A DNA stretch of 64,000 nucleotides. It comes from Toxoplasma gondii ME49. Lineage: Eukaryota > Apicomplexa > Conoidasida > Eucoccidiorida > Sarcocystidae. The DNA lies in contig NC_031479.1 in NCBI RefSeq assembly GCF_000006565.2, forward strand, positions 930,001-994,000, given 5' to 3'. The position numbers were made by a program, and so were the translations under genes. The notes under the pieces were generated by a model that saw only the letters and a program-made list of their open reading frames with translations, did no database searches and had not been told where the DNA came from. Below, piece after piece: positions 52,801-61,655 of the stretch; position 1 is the first letter of the stretch; the number at the start of each line of letters is the position of its first letter.

Positions 52801-55800
52801 ACACATGCAAGAAAACCCTCAGACTAAAGCCACCGTTTGTTGCACATTTTTGCCGTTGCCGCGGTGGTCATCTTCAGAAGAGTGGCAACGCCTGGACGAC
52901 TCTCGCAAAGCGGCTGTTGCGCGACAGTTCAAGCTCCCAATTTTCGAAAGGGTACAGTGTTGTCTAGAAGCCAAAGTCTACAGACTTGTGTGTAGATGCA
53001 AGTTTGCCATGATACTACCGTCGACAAGACATCTGGATAACACGGAGACGACGGCTGCTTGCATTCCAAGTGTCTCCAAAGAGTGTGCCTTTGCTCATGG
53101 TGGCCAAGAAGCGTGATGGCGTCCACGTTTCCGAGTGCCATCGACGCAGTGACGGAGAAACCTCAAAGTTGCTAGAAAATCTTCCGAAACAGGACGAGCA
53201 AACTCCCTCAGAGTGGCCACATCATCGCCTCAAGGGTGCTCTGTATGCCTAGGCTGCGCATCATCTTTTTCAAGTGGTCCATGAGATCGGAAGAGGCCAC
53301 AACGGAGCTCAGCACGTGTGTGGTGAACGAAGATGTTTCCGCGGCTGCTGGCAGGCGCCTATTTGTGTGCTTGTGAGCAAAATTATGTAAGTTTGATTCA
53401 GGTTCTTGACGTGGAGGAAGCCAATGGTGAAACAGGGCTGTCCAGGAGAGTTCCCACACTCCATGATCCCTGGCGCTTACCTGCTCTGCAATTCGAATCA
53501 TGAGCGGCTGCATCTTCTCATCCGTGTTATAGTGACGTGAGGTGATCCAAACCATGCGTATGGCACTCAACAAGGGGGCAATTGTCTCGGCGACGATTTT
53601 GAGAGAGCCTGTGGCTAGGCTTTTGAAATGTCTGAGGTAGCGCAGATGGCAGATTTGTCATAAGTCAGCGTGTTATTTTTCATTCTTTCGTTGTGTACGG
53701 AGGCTACACAGGAGTGCAACCAACTCCGCGTCGATGACAGACTACCCCAGCCAGCATCGTGTACCCGCTTTACAAATGAATGCATGAATTTAATTTTGAG
53801 AACAATGCAGGCGGTCTGAAACGTGGAACAAAAATTCACGTGTATGTAGAGGAGAAACGGATAGGTTGCCGGCGTATCGTGAACAGCGAATAAGCGGCAA
53901 GTTGTAGATAGGCGGACAGATAGATATCGTATATAGGCATTATATATATGTTTCGGCTTCTATAATTTTGATTAGGTCGACTGCAGACTGCAGCTTTTGA
54001 ACATGCGCTAGGACCCTCGCCGTCGTTTACACGACTGAAGGTCGAAGAGAAAATGTTCCACGCAGGGAGGCCAGTGCGAAGGGGTCAAGCCCCGGATTTA
54101 CATAGCAGCATGCTGCCAGTGAGTGAGTCGATGCTGGTACACGAGTCGATCTCCTGGCTTTTGGCTGAGTGTCGAAAGTGTGTTCTGTGGTGATTCCATG
54201 ACTTCTTGCGTACACGATCAGGGTTTTCACTGAATCTATGACTGGCAGCAACTCTGTGTCGAAACGGAGCATCACGCGGCACGCAGTCTGGTATCCTTCT
54301 GTGTTCGACGCCTACCTTTCCAGCGTCGACAAAAACCGGACTGTATCTTTTGCCTCCACATACAGTTTCTGGAGCTCTTCGAAGCGACTGTAGAAGTCCT
54401 CCAAGCTTCTGGAATCAGGACTCGCATTTCTCAACCATTTAAGAACTCGCTGTGTCCTGAGGACTGTGAGCTGCTCGTAAAGCGTGGAAACGGCCGAGTT
54501 CCTGGAAAGCATTACTCCGCCTCAACGACAACACATTTTTCGCAGATGCATCATGCTGTAACGTGTTCCCTCTCCTGGTGTGTCTCGTGAACGAACTGGG
54601 TTTGGAATACGTACGTTATGTTTTGACCATTTGTGGTCTCGACAGTCGCGTGTGGAGCGTACGTTATCTTTGATACACTGGCGATTTACAATCGATTCAC
54701 GGGTAAGCACGATGCCTCTTTGTATCCACCCCACGTTCACATTTACGGCAAAGCGCTGCACGCTAAAAAAACGAATAGGGTGACAACCTCGGTGTTCCGG
54801 TGTTCGTGGACCCTCGCCAACAGTGCTGCTGCATGCGCCGCGCACTTGGCTTCTCCAGGGTTTCCGTAAGATTTTGGGGAACTAGTGAATTTAGTTTTGC
54901 GAAACAGAGACAGCTGTTGAAAGAAGTGAGTTGAAAGTCATTCGGTTTTCAACAGAGTCGATACGATAACTCTTCGTGTCCGTAATGAATTACCTTTCGC
55001 GCCAAAAGTCTAACTCTGCTTGCGGATATTTGTCAATCGGTCGCCTCTGAGTCTCCGCCTCGACGACACTTCTGATTGTCTGACGCACCAAACCCCAGAT
55101 ACTCGTTGCGTCTGCTTACTATCAATTCTACGGCCTTGTGGGCAAAGTGAAGCCCCAATGTTAGAACCGGTTGTAGACATCGTCCAGAATGCCTTGCAAG
55201 AAGAAACGATTGCAGGCCGACTTCTCTTGACTCCGAAGCTAAATGTAGAATGGTTGGCGATGTATTCTACAAGCGATGCCTCTGTAACTCAACTCTAGTC
55301 ACTACGTAGACTCTTTGTCCTGCCTGGTGCCAGGAAGTCCATCGTCCGCGTTCGTGCCCACTTTACGCAAGGTCGATAACTGTCACAGCAAGTACACTAA
55401 CAACAGAAAGTGTAGCGGTCATTTCGGTATTTTCTCGCTTCGTTAGCAAAGATGAACTACCTGAGTCCAGTCTTCGATGGTTGCCTCGACAGCAGTTATG
55501 AGATGGGCGTCTCTAGAGTCAGCCATGCCCTCGAGGTCTTCGGAAGGCACACGAAGCGGAACCGCTTCGCACACCTCATTAATCGCCAGTCTGATTCTTG
55601 CTGTGAGTTCCTCGGCGGCAGCTGCAAGCTCATGTCGGCAGGTGTCCGACAAGTCAATAGCGCATGTGGTGTCAACGGAGCGTCGCGGAGCGTTCGTCAA
55701 ACTCTTCTCCCCAGACAACTGCGGAGTCATCACAGGCTGGCACGGAACAGGCCCCCGTGCCTTTGGTGCGATGCCTCCTTCATCGATCTGTGAAGCGAAA

Positions 55801-58175
55801 GCGAGAAGCATCATTGGATGAAACACTTCAAGATCTCGTAGGAGGTGCCGCGCTTCTGAGAGGTTACAATTCAAAACTGTCGTCTCACGATGCCTTCGTT
55901 GCCTTCCCTGGGAGGGATCCCTGCAATTGCAATTTTCTCATTATGATCCTGTATCGGAATCCAGGACATACTTGCTCTACGGTGGCTCGTGTGCTGAGCC
56001 GCTAAAACGATAGGCACGCGACAGCTTCATCGGCCACCGAAAAGTAGTACCGTGTGGCAGTAAATGCTTCCTTAGTTAGTTTTATGTCGAGTAAAGTACA
56101 GTGATAGATCTTTCGCTTAATCCAGGACCCTGATGGTAACTCGAGGCGTGATAGTCACCACCGAATTTACCTTCTGCGGCGTTTTTGCGTACGATTAGGA
56201 GTATGCCAACAGTCAGGTGCCTCACGTGATGTCAAACTAAAGGAAGCGATTTGTAGCAAGATACGCTTGGTAGAATCTCGTCGAAAGAATGTTACCTCTT
56301 CTTCATATGCAATGCGGTCATCAGTTGCTAGATCTTTGCAGTCGCTCAGGTCTTCCTCATCTACGGAGCCGTGAGAGTTTCGCCGTTTGCCAGCCTGGAC
56401 GAGTGGCAGCTTGTCGGCAGCCTCCGAAAAACACTTGTCAGCGCGTGAAGAGGAATCGAAACTGTTTTTCGCCAATAAAGGCTCGTCCTCCTGAAAGTCT
56501 CCGGGAGCGGGATCGCTTAGCAGGGGCAGATACAGATCCTCCATCAAAGAGCGCAGATCATAGATGAAACGCTCGTCGGCCGTGCCAGTCGCGATGCATC
56601 GATTCATTTCCTGGGTGATCGCCTACAAAGAGAACATTTTTTCATGCGGGGTAGAAGCCGTAAAGACGAGGGCGTTTCGCTGATGCCACCGTCTCTGTTC
56701 TGTTCAGGCCTTCGTCTTTCCAAAAGGCGATTCCTAAACCCTTTTGCATTTGCACGTTAACAAAGTTGCACCAGGTGCATTATTAAGTACGTTTCCACTT
56801 ACACATCCTGCAACTGTAGCCGTGAGTTCAAAAAGCATCCCCCCCCCCCCCCCACACCCCGACTTGCCCATCTCAAAGGGGGCGAATCAGCGAATAGCTC
56901 TTCTGGCCATACAGGAGTTCCAGGATCCTACCTTTCCAGTCACGTCGATCGTGCCAGTCTGCGTCTTGACTGCGTAGGCAACAAGCCGCACGGTATCACC
57001 GCGAGGCAAGAAGTTGACTGCGACGGCGAGTTCTTCACTCGGATGGCAGTCATCCTGAGATCCACCCGCCAAACACCGGAGCATCACTACGCAGAAGTAT
57101 GGTGAAAATTGTGCAGTCTGTCAACTTATCTGAATCGTAAAGCATTTTTGCCCTTGGTGAGCATCCTCGAGAGAAGGTTGAACCAAATCAGTAGACGCCA
57201 CAGGCGTCAAAAAAGGAGCTGAGTCATGGGTATAATTGTATGGTTGCGTACATCGGTCGAGATAAACAGAGATGCTCGAGAAAACGGTAACTGTGCGGGC
57301 ATAGTTATCTGAATAAACAGAGTGTATTTTTGAAAAAATGACAAAAACAACGGTTTGTACCTTACTTGACTCCTCAGTTAAAGTTAAGGAGTCCGTTGTT
57401 GGCAGCTTGTACCAAATGATCTGGCCCATGTGTATGGAACTTCTTACGTACATGGGCGGGGGAACAATTCTTGCCGTGCTGTCCGCTCTCGGTGTTCTGT
57501 CTGAGATAGAAAAGCAGCGACTCCCCTTGGCAGCTGCTGTTCAGAAAAGTCACCACCTGCTTGTCAGCAGCCTGCTCATTCTGTTTCAGTAAACAAAGAA
57601 AGGGCGGAAGCGAATCAGAAACGTCCATGCGTTTTGCCTGCAACCTGAGAAAGCCTCAGGGTTGCTCATAGGCTTCTCGGCATCGTGGCTCGTACAAAGT
57701 CATGGATCTTCGTTTATCTACATGCCAGCAACACCAGTTACCGCCAGACGAGGAGAGCGACAGCACACTACGCATCCCTAGCCGGTGTCAATCAGCTCTT
57801 TTAGGACACAGAGACTGCAAGGACATATTTTGTTGCTGGCAAAAATTGAAAGTATACGATAGAATGGGCGCAGCATTAGAAGGGTGCCACGCCTCCGTAT
57901 AAATGAATGAGGTTGATGGCTCTTCATGAGCGACCCAGCGATGGTCGTCTGGCTCTAAACGCTGCTGCTGCATATTCGAACACTTTTTCGTGTCCGCACC
58001 GTTCTCTCGTATCTCATTTTATCGTTCAATCATACCTCCGAAATACGAGATGGGACCTCAGAAGCAGAAGTATAACCCTTACTCGGCAAAGGAGGGTGTC
58101 CCATTGGGACGGGTGAGCTCCCAGTAGGTCGAGAACTTTTTTCTTCAGCCATGACTTCCTAACATCGAAGGCCAT
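14123..58175 (-). CDS. DNAH10: Axonemal dynein heavy chain, inner-arm I1/f beta (DNAH10) class; 63 exons, about 4,600 aa
   Basis: One gene on the minus strand. I traced 63 exons whose phases agree at almost every junction, giving about 4,598 residues, the normal size of a dynein heavy chain. It starts at ATG 58175 ([19 protein letters not shown], the usual first helix) and ends at TAA 14123 after [10 protein letters not shown]. All parts are present: tail, linker, AAA1-AAA6, stalk with microtubule-binding domain, and C-terminal domain. P-loops are GPAGTGKT (AAA1), GPTGGGKT (AAA2), GDSGTAKS (AAA3) and GTGGSGKRS (AAA4). Class assignment rests on signatures shared with DNAH10: [46 protein letters not shown] and [17 protein letters not shown]10/Chlamydomonas 1-beta pairs with DNAH2/1-alpha in the I1 inner arm, hydrolysing ATP to slide doublets. 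Coccidians build axonemes only in microgametes, so male-gamete expression is expected. No stop or frameshift was found in the joined frame. Individual exon groups are listed separately. Confidence 0.97.
14873..14945. repeat. Imperfect TA repeat, dynein intron 62
   Basis: Several TATATA runs interrupted by CA and TG steps within the intron 14390-15089. Confidence 0.7.
16777..16873. repeat. TA and GATA microsatellites, dynein intron 59
   Basis: TA at about 16777-16793, a short GATA array at about 16795-16810 and another TA run at about 16853-16873, all inside the intron 16543-17031. Confidence 0.75.
18706..18740. repeat. Pure TA microsatellite, dynein intron 56
   Basis: About 17 TA units in the intron 18634-19090. 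Confidence 0.85.
19786..19831. repeat. TA microsatellite, dynein intron 55
   Basis: A TA array with a few TACA interruptions in the intron 19360-20051. Confidence 0.8.
21374..21400. repeat. TA microsatellite, dynein intron 53
   Basis: Pure TA array in the 898-base intron 20709-21606. Confidence 0.8.
22680..22790. repeat. Imperfect TA/TACA repeat, dynein intron 51
   Basis: About 110 bases of alternating TATA, CATA and GTAT steps in the intron 22562-23020. Confidence 0.7.
23021..24529 (-). other. Dynein exons 49-51: AAA5
   Basis: Exons: 24326-24529, 23852-24059, 23021-23256 (about residues 3503-3718). Motifs: [69 protein letters not shown] and [18 protein letters not shown]5 binds no nucleotide in dyneins, and no P-loop is present here, as expected. 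Confidence 0.93.
23412..23513. repeat. Paired TA microsatellites, dynein intron 50
   Basis: Two TA arrays (about 23412-23446 and 23476-23513) separated by about 30 bases in the intron 23257-23851. Confidence 0.85.
25135..27218 (-). other. Dynein exons 46-48: stalk and microtubule-binding domain
   Basis: Exons: 27051-27218, 26303-26597, 25135-25640 (about residues 3180-3502). Exon 46 is charged coiled coil CC1 ([20 protein letters not shown]). Exons 47-48 hold the microtubule-binding domain: [32 protein letters not shown], and [22 protein letters not shown]2 follows ([20 protein letters not shown]). Exon 48 runs into AAA5 with [15 protein letters not shown]. Confidence 0.93.
27767..29189 (-). 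other. Dynein exons 44-45: AAA4
   Basis: Exons: 28951-29189, 27767-28460 (about residues 2869-3179). Exon 44 contains [19 protein letters not shown] with the fourth P-loop. Exon 45, 694 bases and the longest in the gene, carries [38 protein letters not shown] and [12 protein letters not shown]. It ends just before the stalk coiled coil. Confidence 0.93.
29635..32681 (-). other. Dynein exons 39-43: AAA3
   Basis: Exons: 32546-32681, 31855-32066, 31119-31400, 30277-30464, 29677-29836 (about residues 2543-2868). The P-loop VGDSGTAKS is split by the intron between exons 39 and 40, within a Gly codon. [20 protein letters not shown] follows, then [15 protein letters not shown] and [19 protein letters not shown]. 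The end of exon 43 is uncertain: the donor is either at 29676 (exon low end 29677) or at 29634 (low end 29635), a difference of 14 residues between DFRTA and ERTYEDL. Confidence 0.9.
31625..31710. repeat. Long TA microsatellite block, dynein intron 40
   Basis: Three TA arrays with short CATATG/TGTA interruptions in the intron 31401-31854. Confidence 0.85.
32840..32990. repeat. Compound TA/TACA/TAAA microsatellite, dynein intron 38
   Basis: About 150 bases of near-uninterrupted alternating T/A sequence, the longest such block in the window, in the intron 32682-33133. Confidence 0.85.
33134..35734 (-). other. Dynein exons 36-38: AAA2
   Basis: Exons: 35485-35734, 34217-34701, 33134-33385 (about residues 2214-2542). 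Exon 36 has the P-loop [10 protein letters not shown]; exon 37 has [14 protein letters not shown], the Walker B-like [20 protein letters not shown] and RCGMVYVDP. The run [20 protein letters not shown] is nearly invariant in axonemal dyneins. Confidence 0.95.
33590..34034. repeat. GATA tetranucleotide arrays, dynein intron 37
   Basis: A degenerate GATA/GATC/GCTA cluster at about 33590-33662 and a cleaner (GATA)n array at about 34006-34034, preceded by TA repeats, in the intron 33386-34216. Confidence 0.8.
37837..37925. repeat. Paired TA microsatellites, dynein intron 33
   Basis: TA arrays at about 37837-37872 and 37900-37925 in the intron 37460-38082. Confidence 0.85.
38430..38496. repeat. 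Paired TA microsatellites, dynein intron 32
   Basis: TA arrays at about 38430-38452 and 38478-38496 in the intron 38273-38760. Confidence 0.8.
40005..40062. repeat. Degenerate CATATA repeat, dynein intron 30
   Basis: Alternating CATATA/CCTATA units in the intron 39921-40391. Confidence 0.65.
41375..41505 (-). other. GC-AG intron in the dynein linker region
   Basis: Read on the minus strand, exon 27 ends CAG and the intron starts GCAAGG, then ends GTGTTCAG before exon 28. This 131-base intron joins LILEADTQ directly to [11 protein letters not shown], the spacing expected for the DNAH10 class. The intron is not a multiple of three, and reading straight through would move GMVSEEGEV out of frame. 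No GT donor in the required phase nearby has comparable context. CAG/GCAAG is the usual form of the minor GC donor class. Confidence 0.75.
43571..43588. repeat. TA microsatellite, dynein intron 23
   Basis: Short pure TA array in the intron 43538-43792. Confidence 0.7.
46370..54501 (-). other. Dynein exons 7-19: stem (DHC_N1)
   Basis: Exons: 54316-54501, 53481-53631, 52630-52793, 52210-52384, 51774-52038, 51168-51424, 50675-50857, 50051-50211, 49400-49613, 48860-49061, 48355-48559, 47443-47578, 46370-46516 (about residues 351-1166). Motifs in order: [134 protein letters not shown] and [13 protein letters not shown]. In the family this stem dimerises the heavy chains and binds intermediate chains that anchor the arm to the A-tubule. 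Exon joins reproduce the conserved spacing between motifs. Confidence 0.9.
47780..47804. repeat. TA microsatellite, dynein intron 17
   Basis: Pure TA array in the intron 47579-48354; a second one lies at about 48252-48270 in the same intron. Confidence 0.8.
54994..58175 (-). other. Dynein exons 1-6: N-terminal tail start
   Basis: Exons: 58083-58175, 57452-57580, 56932-57054, 56296-56622, 55461-55787, 54994-55046 (about residues 1-350). Exon 1 is only 93 bases and matches the first helix of heavy chains; its ATG sits in a good context (caacATGg) and its donor is GTAAGG. Exon 2 carries [18 protein letters not shown], a conserved early tail motif. Exon 4 has [11 protein letters not shown], followed by a polar insertion. 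Exon 5 ends with [10 protein letters not shown] and exon 6 with AELDFWRER, both classic tail motifs. The exon 6 acceptor has two nearby in-phase alternatives (55046 or about 55055-55059). Confidence 0.8.
56839..56853. repeat. 15-base poly-C tract, dynein intron 3
   Basis: Fifteen C residues followed by ACACCCC on the + strand. The dynein pre-mRNA therefore carries a G-rich run here. It lies in the intron 56623-56931. Confidence 0.8.
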
Positions 58176-58756
58176 GTTGGCAAGCGAGATGGAGTCAAGC
58201 AAACATTAACGCAGCTGCTCGATCAGTTGTCTGTCGTGGAACTACCAAATGTGCGTGAGCCTCACACCAAAGAAGTACGTGTGTTTTCAAAGCGTTTCAC
58301 GAGTCCCGAAGCTGCGCGGACGCTTTGTCAGTTGCTCAATTATACTCTTGAAATATCAGCGCTCGTGATAGCACGGAGGCGCACTGAAATCGAGCATTAT
58401 TCCCTAGTGCGTTGACAAGGCTGTGGCCATCTTGTGCCAGAAAGAGTGTTACTTTCTTTTACGAAAAAGTCACGCGAAACGTGTAGTAGAGTGACTCATG
58501 GAGAATGCATGCAAGAATATGCATGTGCTGTATTCGTTAAAGCTTTTCCATGAGCTCAACAAATCGTAAGCTGGGACTCCGAAGACTGTCGACCAGATTC
58601 AGGTAGGGGCAGGTCCGCCTTTCTGTTGAAGCAGACTGACTTCAAAGAGAGCTCCGTTGTTGTCGACTTTTCTTTCGTCTAGCTTAGAATGCTGTGTGAT
58701 TTTCCTCGCCCCTTCTCCCTACAATTCGATTCCAGCTGCTGTGGCAGCCGTGCCGT

Positions 58757-58773
58757 GGCCCCCTTCGGGGGCC
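58757..58773. other. GC-rich perfect hairpin
   Basis: GGCCCCC and GGGGGCC are separated by TTC, giving a 7-bp perfect inverted repeat with a three-base loop in otherwise mixed sequence. Whether it is transcribed is not known. Confidence 0.6.
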
Positions 58774-59199
58774 GCCGCATCCTAAAAGTGCGTCAGGCAC
58801 GCACTTATATTCAGCCAGATGCAACGTGCTCGGCTGCAGCTGTTGTTTTAAAGAGCCAGAAACTGAACAATTTTTCAGCGAAAATTACTTCGTTTGACGC
58901 CCCTTAAAGTGTGAGAACCGCGTTGCGGAGCCGTTCCCCAATACGTGCATGTAACGTTCATCGACATAAAGCAAATGGTCGTGCTCAGAAAATGAAGCCC
59001 CTATGGTGCTTCTGGTTGCATAAAGGCTACGGATTAACGTTCAGAGACGGTCATCACCTTCTAGTCATGCGGATTGTTGATCTTCAACCAGCGTTCCGAA
59101 CGCTCGACGGAGTAGCATAGACCATGCATCTGGCACAGGAAATAGTTGTGCGACGCGGCACCGTTTGGTCAGTTCCTTCCGTCGTCATGCTTAACTCTG

Positions 59200-59401
59200 T
59201 AAGTTACTGACCTCTTTCTACTCGGCTACCAAAGAGGAAAAATTCGGCTGGCACTTTGTGTAGTTCTGAGCCCAATACAGGTGATTGCACATCTCGGTAC
59301 ATATTATTTACTGCTCCAGCCATGATAAACTAAGTTATCGGCCTTATTCTACTCGGCTACCACATAAGAAATTTCGACAGATATGTGCAGTTCTGAGCTC
59401 A
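59200..59401 (+). repeat. Imperfect direct repeat of about 72 bases, two copies
   Basis: Copies at about 59200-59272 and 59331-59401 begin TAAGTTA, share TTCTACTCGGCTACC and end AGTTCTGAGC. The middle part is diverged, including a shared TTCG segment. The start-to-start distance is 131 bases. No open frame spans them, so they are non-coding in the divergent spacer. Confidence 0.75.
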
Positions 59402-60743
59402 AAGGAATTCAAAATCGATGGGGGCTGCTGCGTAGAAAGAGCTTGAACCGGGGACGCGTGTGTCCTCCAGCGGGTAGACTGGTAACAGGATCCTGCCGAA
59501 AAGAAGATTCGACTCATCGATCTGCTCTTTCAGTTGATCACAGCAGATAAACGTAGCACCTGCAAACAGACGGTCCCTTCACAGTACCTGACTCGTCATT
59601 TTTCTAGTGCTGCAGCCCGTCCGCTCTCTCGGGGATACGGCGGAAATCGCTAGGCGGTGTGCTACGTGCCAGAGACTGACCTACACTCGAATCAACGTGC
59701 CTGCAAAGAGTCTCGCTCTGCTCGTACCTCATCGATGGCATCAGCACGCAGTGCGTTCATGTGAGCCTCAGGCTTGCCTCGTCGTGCATGAATCCAAAGC
59801 CCCGGATGCCTTTAGGTTATCCACGGTGCTCAGCCAGCACAGTTGCCACCACTTCCCCTGTATTGAGCGGCCGAAGTTTACCGGGCACCGGCCAGAACCC
59901 GTTGTTTAGGGGAGCGCACGCTCCTGTTCCCCCGTTGTCAAACGTGTGTGTTGAAGCGAACGGTTCTTGCATGCTGACATATAATATTACCACACAAAAG
60001 CAAGTGTGTTGAGAAAAACATCAACCTTCGTTCGCCTCTATTGATCATGTACACTGCGGTCCGTTGTCATTCGTGCAAGTACGCCAGGGAGAACAGCCAC
60101 GGACGGTGACAGTATATAAACCCACTGTCAACTGTGGCCACCAAAGAACTGCCTAGTGCTAAATTTTGGAACTGGGTCTCGCTAGCCTCAAAGGCAGTTA
60201 AAAGCAGTAGTGTAGGGCGTCACGTACCCTTCTTGGGGAACAGCCGGTTTCCTCAGTTTTGACGGGCGAGGGGGTAGCAACCAGAACCCGCTTTTTGCGG
60301 GGTGGGGGTGTCGCGCACACTACCGTGCCTCCACTACCACTCGACTGACCATGTCTCGCGGCAAGCGATTGATCCGGTGCATACTGGTAAGTCACTCACG
60401 CCTCCGCTGCATCTGTTATCAACTGGCGGTTGCGTCTCTTGTACGGCTAGTAAAGGACCGAATGGCTTTTACATTATTGTGTTTCACTACCCTTTCAACT
60501 TTTCATCTCCATCGCCGGGAGCAACATTTCTGTTTAGTAACTTTGATGTCGACCGACGAATTCCTCTGAACCTGACCGACGGAAATCCCACACTCGGCGT
60601 CCCTCCTGTCGATTGCGGCGAGTGCATTTTCCCGCTAAGGGTAGTCGATCCATTATCGATCGTGAAACAGGAGCACCCAGTGGGACTGAAACATCTTGCT
60701 GAATCATTAGAGCAGTAAGATCCATTTTCTTCAACGAATCAAG

Positions 60744-61655
60744 ATGGGGAACATGTGTGCAATTTGCTTTAACCCAGGGAAAGCGGCTAGCTGCAGCTGT
60801 TTCAATTTGGCGGTTGCAGTTTTATTGTTTGCCGTATATTATGGCCTAGTTGGTGGAATGGACTTATATCAGGCCACTAAATCACATCCTGTCCTAGTTA
60901 CGCAAAAGTACAATGCCATATTCACGTTATCAGTTGCAACAGCGCTGCTCGTCTCCGTCGTCCTCGGAGTCCTGAAGCTGGGAATCGTTTCGTATATTTT
61001 CACGATGATGGTTTTCGTGCTACAGCTTTCTGACGCAATTTTCAAGGTAAGATTCTATCAAGTCAAGCGGGAATCAGAGTTTGGTTTATTTCTCAGAGTC
61101 CCTGGACGGGCAGTATAGGAATTCAGGGCGGACCTGATTCTAGTATGGGAAGTTCATGTGAGCCCGATTTTGCGGGCACGGTAGTATTCATCGACACCGA
61201 AGCAGTACAGATAGAGGCACACCGCTGAAGTCATTATAACCTCGCACAAGGGAAAAAATTCGTTATATTCAGAGAGGAGATCCCGTTGCCTTCAGTGGGA
61301 GTCGCATAAGCGATCACGTGTTCTAATTACGAAGAGATCCAGGACCGTTGCTGCAGTGGCCACTTGCTTCGGTGTGTGTGTACAGCTCGTGACATTCATA
61401 TTGAACTGGGTCGACTGGGGGATTGCTCTACATGACGGCACCATGTCTTTCCAGTCAGCGATGGTTACGTCCTCCATCAGTCAGGTTCTAACAATCATCC
61501 TTACCTTCTCCATGGCAAACATCCTGTATAGTGCGGCCATGGTGTACAAGGTGGGCGGAAATGGATGTGAGTATCGGAACTACAAGCAGATTGAGTCTTC
61601 AAAAAATGCTAGCAGTACCAAGAAAGAGGACAATGAAGCTGCCACGGAGGTTTAA
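60744..61655 (+). CDS. Hypothetical multi-pass membrane protein (2 exons, 220 aa)
   Basis: Exons 60744-61046 and 61296-61655 join in phase through a 249-base intron with donor AAG/GTAAGA and a pyrimidine-rich acceptor ending CCTTCAG. The protein has four or five hydrophobic segments at about residues 20-42, 57-77, 78-98, 118-139 and 160-183. A basic loop around residues 103-117 (HKRSRV, TKRSRT) lies between the third and fourth. The N-terminus MGNMCAICF has Gly2 plus Cys5 and Cys8, which would suit N-myristoylation and palmitoylation. The C-terminal tail is polar and charged. No signal peptide beyond the first transmembrane segment is seen. I do not recognise a family; MARVEL-like or other four-span coccidian membrane proteins are possible. 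The start ATG is in a good context (tcaagATGg). It is divergent from the dynein gene. Confidence 0.75.

Larger units (their letters stand above)
58176..60743. other. Divergent spacer between dynein and membrane-protein genes
   Basis: About 2.6 kb upstream of both the dynein (minus strand) and the 220-aa membrane protein (plus strand), so it must hold both promoters and leaders. Composition is more even than in the dynein introns and TA microsatellites are absent. It contains an imperfect direct repeat (59200-59272 and 59331-59401) and a GC-rich hairpin (58757-58773). The open frame 60302-60718 on the + strand starts at a non-ATG codon and has no recognisable similarity, so it is treated as leader sequence. 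Confidence 0.6.

Noticed and set aside
60302..60718. 138-codon open frame just upstream of the membrane-protein gene
   Set aside because: It starts at GTG, not ATG, has no recognisable domain, and fits a leader or spacer.
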